Below are positions 1-5,780 of a stretch of DNA of 25,031 bases, piece by piece. Origin of the DNA: CAZRVH01 sp964624905 (GTDB taxonomy: Bacteria; Patescibacteriota; Gracilibacteria; Peribacterales; Peribacteraceae); assembly GCA_964624905.1 (NCBI GenBank), contig CAZUYK010000015.1, forward strand, positions 1 through 25,031. Direction: 5' to 3'. The notes under the pieces are model-generated. The model did not search any database. It worked only from the letters and a program-made list of their open reading frames with translations, and was not told where the DNA came from. The position numbers were made by a program, and so were the translations under genes. Positions within the stretch are counted from its first letter, which is position 1. Every line of letters starts with the position of its first letter.

Positions 1-365
1 AGGTGGATGACAGCGGACGCCGCGTGAAGAAGCGCGCCGCCGTGTTCGTGGAAGAAGCGCAGCGCCCGATGGCCATCGGAAAGAAAGGCCAGAACATCCG
101 CCTCGCCACCGAACTGACGGGATACGAACTCGACATGTACAACTACGAGGAACTCCCGGCCTTCAAGGCGAAGCTCGCGGAAATCCGCGGAGGCGAGCCG
201 ATGCATATGGCCGAGAGCGAGGTACAGGAGATCATTGCGGAAGGAGAGAAGAACCACGAAGCCGAGAAGCATGTCGAACCAGCCGAACAGGAAGCGCCGG
301 CCGAGAGCTCGCTCACCCCGACGGACGACCAGCCGCTGGAAGGCGAGGGGGCAAGGGCAGCCTAA
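1..365 (+). CDS. nusA: Transcription factor NusA, C-terminal end (5' truncated by window edge)
   Basis: This is the end of NusA, which binds RNA polymerase and nascent RNA and modulates pausing, termination and antitermination. The reading frame is open from the window edge, so the GTG at position 3 is probably internal. The visible part is the second KH RNA-binding domain: an AIGKKGQNIRLA stretch carrying the KH GxxG-type loop, followed by the TGYELDMY strand typical of NusA. After it comes an acidic Glu/Ala/Pro-rich tail of about 70 residues that looks disordered. A strong terminator follows within 25 bases, and the next gene is not infB, so the usual nusA-infB coupling is absent here. The family call is firm; the length of the whole protein cannot be judged. 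Confidence 0.9.
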   Translation, partial: VDDSGRRVKKRAAVFVEEAQRPMAIGKKGQNIRLATELTGYELDMYNYEELPAFKAKLAEIRGGEPMHMAESEVQEIIAEGEKNHEAEKHVEPAEQEAPAESSLTPTDDQPLEGEGARAA

Positions 366-386
366 TCATCTCATCATGATCCCAAG

Positions 387-411
387 AGACCGCCTACGGG
401 CGGTCTTTTTT
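387..411 (+). terminator. Rho-independent terminator after nusA
   Basis: A perfect 8-bp stem (AGACCGCC / GGCGGTCT) with a TACG loop is followed directly by a run of T residues ending at 411. It lies 21 bases after the nusA stop codon and ends the nusA transcript before the next gene on the same strand. Confidence 0.93.
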
Positions 412-436
412 GATGCTCTTTCCGAGGAAAACCCGC

Positions 437-442
437 TACCAT
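437..442 (+). promoter_or_regulatory. -10 box (TACCAT) just upstream of the exonuclease gene
   Basis: TACCAT matches the -10 consensus at four of six positions and ends 6 bases before the ATG at 449. Transcription would therefore start at or next to the start codon. No clear -35 is seen, so the call rests on the position, the preceding terminator and the same arrangement at other genes in this window. Confidence 0.45.
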
Positions 443-448
443 ACCCGC

Positions 449-2782
449 ATGCGTTTGCCGCCCCTGCCCTTCACCGTGTTCGATACCGAAACGACGGGAT
501 TCGTCCCGAGGACGCACCATATCATCGAATTCGCATCCATGACGGCGCGCGGCGGGGAAGTGGTGGATGAATACGAGCAGCTTCTGAGCGTGGACGGGGA
601 AATCCCCCCGCACGTCCAGGTGCTCACACACATCAAGCCCGAGGACATCGCGGGCAAGCCGACGTTTACGGAGTGTATGGATGAGATGACCAAGCGCATC
701 GGGGAAGACACGCTGCTCGTGGGACAGAACCTGGGGTACGACCTTGGCATGATGCGCGGGGACGGCATCGATCTCACGGCACGCCCGTGGATCGACACCT
801 CCATGCTGGCATCGGTCGTGTTCCCGGAGTTCGAAAGCTACTCGCTCCAGTACATGAGCAACTATTTGAAATTGAACCATGCACCCGCGCACCGCGCGCT
901 CGGCGACGTACGCGCCACCACGGAACTGCTAGGCCATATCTGGGAGCGACTCTTGGAATTGTCCGCGGAAGAACTGGCCTTCGCGAAGGGCATCATGGAG
1001 CGCTCCAGCGAAGGGTACAAAATGCTCTTCGCCGCGTTGCCGCCGGAGGGAGGAAAGGGCGCGACATGGATCAAGAATGTTACGACGAAGAAAGTTTCAA
1101 AGGACGTTCCCGTCCTTCCGCTGCCCGTCCCGACACCCGGTCACATCGCGCTGCTGGAGGAGAGCCTGGATCCGGATACCATCCAAAGCGCCATCAACGC
1201 GGCCTCCAAGGATGACTCCATGACGCACTGGATCGCGGTGAAGAACCTGGAGGGCACGCTGCGCCGCGTCACGCTGCCGGACAATGTTCGCGCCATCCAT
1301 CCGCCCTCATTGCTTGCCGATCCCGCAGCCGTCAAAACGCTACTGGCACAGGAGGCCTTCACGGGGGACGAAGCGACGCTCGCGCTCAAGCTGCACTGGT
1401 TCCGGCCACGCACCAGGAACGATGTGGCGCTCCACGGAGGGGAGAAGGACGTATGGGGAGGCAAGATCGCCTGCACGCATACGAGCGACGCCTATACCAT
1501 GCAATTCAAAGAAAAGGCCGCCGCGTTCGTCATAGACCACCGTCAGCTCTTCGCGCTGCTGTCGACGAAAGGACACGCCTCCGCGGAGCGCCTGAGCGAG
1601 CACGCGCACATCGTCATCGATGACGCCTCCATGCTGGAGGACACCGCCACGAAGGCCTACGGCATCGAGTGCTTTTTGGATGACGTTCGCGGCGCGGCGC
1701 TGGGCAACGACAAGATGATGGCCTTCACGGACCTCCTGATGCTGTGGGCGGAGAAGATCCGCGGCATGGAGGAAACGCACTACCTCACGCAGGCGGATTA
1801 CGACCGCCCGGAGACGCTCAGCATGATCCAATCGCTGGAGGAATTCCTGGGGGACAAAAACCTTCCCGAACAGACCGTCGCGCAGCTTTCCAAGGTACGC
1901 GCGCTACTCACGAAAAATTTGCTCAAGGAACAACTGGTGTGGACCGAACGCAGGATGAACGGAAGCCTGTCCCTCAACGCGGCGCCGCTGCACATCGATC
2001 TCCTGCTGAAGGTAGACCTCTACGACCGCTTCCCGACGACACTCCTGATCCCGCAGGGAACGAACGGGAAGATGCCGGAGGTGGTACCCGCTCGCATGCC
2101 GGCGGATCTCATCAGCATGAACGGGACGCATCCCTACCTATGCCCCATTCGTTTTCCGCAGGATGAGACACTCAAGGACTTCTTTGCCAATCCTCCCGCA
2201 GGGAAGACGATCATCCTGGCCGGCAGCAAGAGGATCATCGAGCAGGCATTCATCGACCACACCGAACGATTCGAAAAAGAGGGGATCACGCTGATCTGCC
2301 AAGGCCTCAACGGTGGGCAGGGGCGCATGGAGAGTGACTTCGCGGCCGCCGAGGGAACCGCCATCTGGATGCTGACGCCGTGGATGTACGAGGGCATCGA
2401 CCAGCCGGAAGGCACCGTCGATCGCCTGATCATCGACACGCTTCCCTTCGACCATCCGAACCACCCCATCGCGAGCCGCAGGAAGGAACACTATGGGAAC
2501 GGATTCGAGGAATACCTCCTGCCGCGCGTCCAACACCGCCTGTTCCGCTTGCTACGCACCTTCTGCAGGCATCGCAAGGACGGCGGGGAAGCGGTGCTCA
2601 TCGACAAACGGCTGCATGAGAAATCGTACGGCACGAAGCTGATGAATTACCTTTCTATCTTTGCGGAGAACGCGGACATCCCGGAACCGAAGCCGGCTTC
2701 CGCCAAGGCTACGACTGATAAACCCGCGAAAAAAGCAGCGCCCAAAAAGAAGGATGACGGACAGCTGCAGCTTCCGATCTGA
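449..2782 (+). CDS. DEDDh 3'-5' exonuclease fused to a degenerate DinG-like helicase region
   Basis: A 777-aa protein. Residues 1-170 form a DnaQ-type exonuclease: FDTETTG gives D12 and E14, VGQNLGYD gives N94 and D98, and H148-x4-D153 completes a DEDDh active site, so nuclease activity is expected. The rest follows the plan of DinG/XPD-type superfamily 2 helicases: an IDD-ASMLED stretch (389-398) sits where DEAH-NLxD is expected, and residues 585-735 match the DinG C-terminal domain (EGIDQPEG, LIIDTLPFDHPNHPI, EYLLPRVQHRLFRLLR, KSYG). No Walker A GxGKT/S motif is visible, the DEAH box is broken, and the QxxGRxxR arginine-finger motif reads HRLFRLLR. The helicase part is therefore probably inactive as an ATPase. 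The tail is Lys/Ala-rich and ends GQLQLPI. The start at 449 is preferred over the TTG/ATG at 410-413, which overlap the nusA terminator. Repair or DNA processing is the likely role, by inference. Confidence 0.82.
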   Translation: MRLPPLPFTVFDTETTGFVPRTHHIIEFASMTARGGEVVDEYEQLLSVDGEIPPHVQVLTHIKPEDIAGKPTFTECMDEMTKRIGEDTLLVGQNLGYDLGMMRGDGIDLTARPWIDTSMLASVVFPEFESYSLQYMSNYLKLNHAPAHRALGDVRATTELLGHIWERLLELSAEELAFAKGIMERSSEGYKMLFAALPPEGGKGATWIKNVTTKKVSKDVPVLPLPVPTPGHIALLEESLDPDTIQSAINAASKDDSMTHWIAVKNLEGTLRRVTLPDNVRAIHPPSLLADPAAVKTLLAQEAFTGDEATLALKLHWFRPRTRNDVALHGGEKDVWGGKIACTHTSDAYTMQFKEKAAAFVIDHRQLFALLSTKGHASAERLSEHAHIVIDDASMLEDTATKAYGIECFLDDVRGAALGNDKMMAFTDLLMLWAEKIRGMEETHYLTQADYDRPETLSMIQSLEEFLGDKNLPEQTVAQLSKVRALLTKNLLKEQLVWTERRMNGSLSLNAAPLHIDLLLKVDLYDRFPTTLLIPQGTNGKMPEVVPARMPADLISMNGTHPYLCPIRFPQDETLKDFFANPPAGKTIILAGSKRIIEQAFIDHTERFEKEGITLICQGLNGGQGRMESDFAAAEGTAIWMLTPWMYEGIDQPEGTVDRLIIDTLPFDHPNHPIASRRKEHYGNGFEEYLLPRVQHRLFRLLRTFCRHRKDGGEAVLIDKRLHEKSYGTKLMNYLSIFAENADIPEPKPASAKATTDKPAKKAAPKKKDDGQLQLPI

Positions 2783-3103
2783 TCAGGACGCAACCTTGCA
2801 CGTCACGCCGCGGTCTTCGCCGTAGTCCAAGCATCCAGGCGGCGTTTCGCACTGCGTCGCCTTGCCGTTCTTGTAGAGGATGTAGCGCGGTTTGTCGTCG
2901 GCACACTGCGCAGCGCAAGCATGGGGCTCCATGAATGAGCCTCCGAAGTCGTAATCGACGACGATCGGCTCGCCGATGCAGGACTCTTCCTTCGACGGAG
3001 TGACGCCCGGCAACGGACCTTCCGGCAAAAACGCCTGCACGACGATGATGAGGAGGATCCCTCCCAGTACTCCGCCGATGGCGTATGGCATGCGGTCTTG
3101 CAT
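2783..3103 (-). CDS. Small membrane-anchored, cysteine-rich extracytoplasmic protein, unknown function
   Basis: A 106-aa protein that I do not recognise. An N-terminal hydrophobic segment (about residues 7-26, AIGGVLGGILLIIVVQAF) acts as a signal anchor. The rest is predicted to lie outside the membrane and has six cysteines (SCIGEP, HACAAQCADD, TQCETPPGC, VTCK), enough for three disulfides in a small fold. The Cys spacing with an Ala/Gln/Cys helix and a YILYKNGKATQC strand is vaguely PAN/apple-like, but this is not firm. The stop codon directly abuts that of the convergent exonuclease gene, with no intergenic base. A TATACT box ends 7 bases upstream of the ATG. Confidence 0.7.
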   Translation of the reverse strand: MQDRMPYAIGGVLGGILLIIVVQAFLPEGPLPGVTPSKEESCIGEPIVVDYDFGGSFMEPHACAAQCADDKPRYILYKNGKATQCETPPGCLDYGEDRGVTCKVAS

Positions 3104-3110
3104 GGCTAAA

Positions 3111-3116
3111 AGTATA
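3111..3116 (-). promoter_or_regulatory. -10 box (TATACT), probable leaderless start
   Basis: TATACT on the minus strand is separated from the ATG of the Cys-rich gene by 7 bases, placing the transcription start at the A of the ATG. No good -35 is seen; upstream there are two GTAGCTT heptamers. Confidence 0.6.
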
Positions 3117-3153
3117 TCTCCTAAGAAGCTTGGAAGCTACAAGCTACCATCTC

Positions 3154-4545
3154 TCAATCCGCCCCCTTCCTGCCGCACACCACCACCAGCGTCCTCCACA
3201 GGATCCAGACGTCCATGAGGAGCGACCACTCCTCGATGTATTGGAGGTCCAACGAGACTTCTTCGTCGAATTTCAAGTCAGACCTTCCCGACACCTGGGC
3301 CAATCCCGTCAGCCCCGGCTTCACGGCGAATACGCGCCTCTGGTAATCGCTGTAGAGCTTCACTTCCTCGGGCAGGTGCGGGCGCGGCCCCACGAGCGAC
3401 ATGTGGCCGAAGAAGATATTCAGGAGCTGCGGGAGTTCGTCGAGGCTCCAACGGCGAAGGAATGCGCCAAGCGGGGTGATGCGCGGATCATTCTTCACCT
3501 TGAAGAGTGGTCCGTCGGTGCGATGGTTCAACTCCTGCAGGTCTTCCTTCCGCTGGTCGGCGTCGCGGCTCATGGAGCGGAACTTCAGGACGGGGATGCG
3601 CCTGCGCCCCTGCTCACCCACGCGCGTGGAGATGTAGAGGATGGGAAAGCCGCTCGTGGCGACCACGGCGATCGCGATGCCGATGAGGAACGGCGACAAG
3701 ATGATCAGTGCCAATCCGCTCACGACGATGTCGAAGAGCCGTTTGAAAATGCGTCCCCAGCCGTCCAAGGGCGTGGGAGTGAAGCGGAGCATGGGAATGA
3801 GGCCCAAGTGCTCCACCGAGAGCTGACGCGGCACGTCGATGAACACCGGCGGCAGGAACGCGTATCCGATATGGTGGCTGCGGCAGTACTCGATGAGGCG
3901 CATGGTGTCTTCGTTGTCCGGGCTGGGGTCCGTTTCCAGCACCAGATCGATATCGTCTTTCCTCTCGCGCACCTCCAACTCCGCGAACGTCTTCGCATGG
4001 CCGATGTAGCTGTAACGGATATCATCTTCCAACGTCTTCCTGGCGCTCTCGGCCAGTGCCACGCGGCCGATGGAGAGCACCGAACGCACGCCGATGCCGC
4101 GGCGCAGGAGATTGCGCTGCAACAGGGTCAGGAACGATCGCAGCACGGCGACGAACAGCGTGATGAAAAACAACGAATGGATGAGCAGGATGCGGGAATA
4201 GAAGAGCTGCTTCACGACGAGGAAGTACCAAGCCATCACGAACACCAGCCACAGCACGCCCGCGAGCATGATGTTCCCGATCTCGTTCCACGCGCCCGTC
4301 GTCAGTTGCAGCGCGTACATGCGCAGAAACGACGCGATGATGAGGAAGAGGCACACGCCCGGGATCACGAAGTACTCGAAGTAGTATGCAAACGGCGGCA
4401 GCCCGGATTGCTCCAGGAGCTGCACGCCCGGGATGAGATCCACGTTGGCCTGGCGCAGCTTGTAGCTGAGCACCAGCGACGCCAAGACGGCCAGCGCGTC
4501 CAGGGGGACGCGCAGCGCACCGAAGAGGGCTTCGGACTTCTTCAT
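3154..4545 (-). CDS. Polyprenyl-phosphate sugar-1-phosphate transferase (WbaP/WcaJ family)
   Basis: A 463-aa membrane enzyme that would move a sugar-1-phosphate from a nucleotide sugar onto undecaprenyl phosphate, the first step of surface polysaccharide synthesis. Residues 10-145 hold about four or five hydrophobic segments, 150-260 a CoA-binding-like domain, and 265-463 the bacterial sugar transferase domain. That domain has a membrane helix (FDIVVSGLALIIL), LKFRSM, the catalytic DE pair at D369-E370 in SLDELPQLLNIF, LVGPRPHLPEEV and PGLTGLAQVSGR. Length and order fit the two-part PHPT family. The sugar cannot be read from the sequence. No other glycan genes are next to it. A TATACT box ends 8 bases before the ATG, implying a leaderless message. 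The downstream gene on the same strand has its own -10 box. Confidence 0.93.
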   Translation of the reverse strand: MKKSEALFGALRVPLDALAVLASLVLSYKLRQANVDLIPGVQLLEQSGLPPFAYYFEYFVIPGVCLFLIIASFLRMYALQLTTGAWNEIGNIMLAGVLWLVFVMAWYFLVVKQLFYSRILLIHSLFFITLFVAVLRSFLTLLQRNLLRRGIGVRSVLSIGRVALAESARKTLEDDIRYSYIGHAKTFAELEVRERKDDIDLVLETDPSPDNEDTMRLIEYCRSHHIGYAFLPPVFIDVPRQLSVEHLGLIPMLRFTPTPLDGWGRIFKRLFDIVVSGLALIILSPFLIGIAIAVVATSGFPILYISTRVGEQGRRRIPVLKFRSMSRDADQRKEDLQELNHRTDGPLFKVKNDPRITPLGAFLRRWSLDELPQLLNIFFGHMSLVGPRPHLPEEVKLYSDYQRRVFAVKPGLTGLAQVSGRSDLKFDEEVSLDLQYIEEWSLLMDVWILWRTLVVVCGRKGAD

Positions 4546-4553
4546 GTAAGGGG

Positions 4554-4559
4554 AGTATA
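4554..4559 (-). promoter_or_regulatory. -10 box (TATACT), probable leaderless start of the sugar transferase
   Basis: TATACT on the minus strand is 8 bases from the ATG at 4545. It lies immediately after the RNase P RNA terminator, so it should be an independent promoter. No convincing -35 is present. Confidence 0.6.
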
Positions 4560-4585
4560 CACCTGTCCGAACCGCTCAAATACAA

Positions 4586-4607
4586 CAAAAAAGAGGCCGA
4601 AGCCTCT
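4586..4607 (-). terminator. Rho-independent terminator of rnpB
   Basis: On the minus strand a 6-bp stem AGAGGC / GCCTCT is closed by a stable TTCG tetraloop and followed by six T residues. It sits just past the 3' strand of helix P1 of the RNase P RNA. Confidence 0.9.
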
Positions 4608-4613
4608 GTTTTG

Positions 4614-4967
4614 TGCTGCCCTTCTGTACGCCGGATTCTGTATCCCGTTAGGGCGATGATCATCTATCTGGGGTGAGCATTGCTGCAACACCTCGGTGCG
4701 GAGGGGTGACCGGAGCGACGGAACCATTGCTGATTCCGATCACCCAAATCCTCCTTGCATCACCATGAGTTTACCGATGCTATTGCTAGCATCCCCGGTA
4801 CTCCGGGGCGTTTCACTCTCCCTCGAGGGGAGCTCGTCTCTGTGGCACTGGTCCGCGCCTACATTTATGAATTGGAGCAGGCGGACGGGTGTTACCCGCA
4901 TGGCGTTCGCACGATGTCCGGACGTTCCTCCCGCGGCTGGGCCGGGGCGATCATCCAAAGAGCAGCA
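4614..4967 (-). ncRNA. rnpB: RNase P RNA, bacterial type A (M1-like)
   Basis: This is the catalytic RNA that removes the 5' leader of pre-tRNA. Read on the minus strand it has the expected order of conserved elements: GAGGAACGTCCGGAC near the 5' end, GCGGGTAACACCCG, CAGTGCCACAGAGACGA, GTGAAACG, GGTAAACTC, CAGATAGATGATCATCG, and ACAGAATCCGGCG near the 3' end. The ends close as helix P1 (TGCTGCTCTT at 4958-4967 with AAGGGCAGCA at 4614-4623, one G-U pair), which sets the boundaries to within a few bases. Total length is about 354 nt. The first motif reads GGAACGTCC where E. coli has GGAAAGTCC. The gene has its own promoter and a TTCG terminator and is divergent from tRNA-Thr. Confidence 0.93.
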
Positions 4968-4972
4968 TGTCT

Positions 4973-5001
4973 ATTGTGCCACAGATAGGCTTTAAACGCA
5001 A
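4973..5001 (-). promoter_or_regulatory. Promoter of rnpB
   Basis: On the minus strand, -35 TTGCGT (4996-5001), a 17-base spacer and -10 CACAAT (4973-4978). The predicted start falls at about 4966, which matches the outer end of helix P1. Individual boxes are weak, but the spacing and the match to the RNA end support the call. The -35 lies in the loop of a hairpin GGCTTTA / TAAAGCC (4988-5008). Confidence 0.6.
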
Positions 5002-5009
5002 TAAAGCCC

Positions 5010-5038
5010 TTGGGATTTTAGGGGGAAACTTGTACAGT
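5010..5038 (+). promoter_or_regulatory. Promoter of tRNA-Thr
   Basis: -35 TTGGGA (5010-5015), a 17-base spacer and -10 TACAGT (5033-5038). The predicted start is near 5045, giving a leader of about 9 nt before the mature tRNA for RNase P to remove. It is back to back with the rnpB promoter, with 8 bases between the two -35 boxes. Confidence 0.6.
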
Positions 5039-5053
5039 TCCGTGGCTTCCCAA

Positions 5054-5129
5054 GCCGCTGTAGCTCAGTTGGTAGAGCAACTCACTTGTAATGAGTAGGT
5101 CGCCGGTTCGAATCCGGCCAGCGGCTCCA
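5054..5129 (+). tRNA. tRNA-Thr (anticodon TGT), CCA encoded
   Basis: A full 76-nt cloverleaf: acceptor GCCGCTG / CAGCGGC, D arm with AGCTCAGTTGGTAGAGC, anticodon stem ACTCA / TGAGT around loop CTTGTAA (anticodon TGT), T arm GCCGGTTCGAATCCGGC, discriminator T, and a genome-encoded CCA. It decodes ACA and, by wobble, other threonine codons. Confidence 0.97.
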
Positions 5130-5141
5130 TTGAAAAACCCC

Positions 5142-5169
5142 TTGCATAAGCCATTTCCCGGCATAGAAT
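5142..5169 (+). promoter_or_regulatory. Promoter of the 160-aa gene
   Basis: -35 TTGCAT (5142-5147), a 16-base spacer and -10 TAGAAT (5164-5169, five of six consensus bases). It gives a leader of about 64 nt carrying an AAGGAG ribosome binding site at 5223-5228, unlike the leaderless pattern elsewhere in the window. Confidence 0.5.
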
Positions 5170-5239
5170 AGGCGCCCTTTTGGTTTCCCAGAAGGTCGTT
5201 CTTACACCCATCGGACTTTTCTAAGGAGAGTGAATCCTG

Positions 5240-5722
5240 ATGACCGACGCGTACCGTTTTTTGATCAAGCCCATGAAGCCGGACAGCCAATGGATCCCTT
5301 GTTTGCTGGAAGACCTGGAACGGCAGAAGATCGACACGGGCGACATCGCCTGCATCCACCGCATCCTGAAACTTCCCGACGTAAATGATAACGCGGACAA
5401 GGCCCTACGGATCTTCAAGCAGGCGGAAACCGATGCCGAACGCATCATTCTGCCGCTGGCGCATCCGCGGTTCCACGGCGACGAGTATTACCCCCTGACG
5501 CTGGTCGAGTACGCGAGCTTGCTCGACACCGACCCGCGAACGATGCTGGTATACGACATGATGACGATGCCCGCCGACGGCCAACAAGGCAGGCATCCCA
5601 TCAACGAACCGTCGATCGATCGCCTGATCGGCCTCTGGCGCATCCAGCATAAGGAGCGCATCGTGGAACGGGGCGAGTTCATTCGGCTTTTTGCGGAAAT
5701 GAGCCAGCTCGTGACGTGTTGA
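5240..5722 (+). CDS. Hypothetical protein, 160 aa
   Basis: I do not recognise this protein. It is soluble, with no signal or membrane segment, a mixed charged composition and likely mostly helical structure (for example ADKALRIFKQAETDAERI and IDRLIGLWRIQHKERIVE). A cluster LAHPRFHGDEYYPLTLVEYA in the middle has His, Asp and Glu residues, but I cannot tie it to a known active site. It stands alone between tRNA-Thr and a terminator, with its own promoter and leader. AAGGAG lies 11 bases before the ATG, one of the few recognisable ribosome binding sites here. Codon use matches its neighbours, so it is very probably a real gene. Confidence 0.75.
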   Translation: MTDAYRFLIKPMKPDSQWIPCLLEDLERQKIDTGDIACIHRILKLPDVNDNADKALRIFKQAETDAERIILPLAHPRFHGDEYYPLTLVEYASLLDTDPRTMLVYDMMTMPADGQQGRHPINEPSIDRLIGLWRIQHKERIVERGEFIRLFAEMSQLVTC

Positions 5723-5742
5723 AACAGTCCGAAACCCTTACC

Positions 5743-5780
5743 AAGCGCCCTGTACCCACCGTGGTATGGGGCGCTTTTTT
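5743..5780 (+). terminator. Rho-independent terminator after the 160-aa gene
   Basis: A long stem AAGCGCCCTGTACC / GGTATGGGGCGCTT, mostly paired with G-U wobbles, is followed by a T run at 5775-5780. The T run overlaps the stop codon of the convergent histidine kinase gene by 2 bases. Confidence 0.9.

Noticed and set aside
410..448. Earlier start for the exonuclease gene
   Set aside because: The TTG at 410 and ATG at 413 lie in or next to the nusA terminator T run and before the -10 box at 437. The exonuclease fold begins right after the ATG at 449.
3085..4659. A 524-aa open frame on the plus strand
   Set aside because: It mirrors the sugar transferase gene and runs through the rnpB terminator; composition is that of an antisense shadow.
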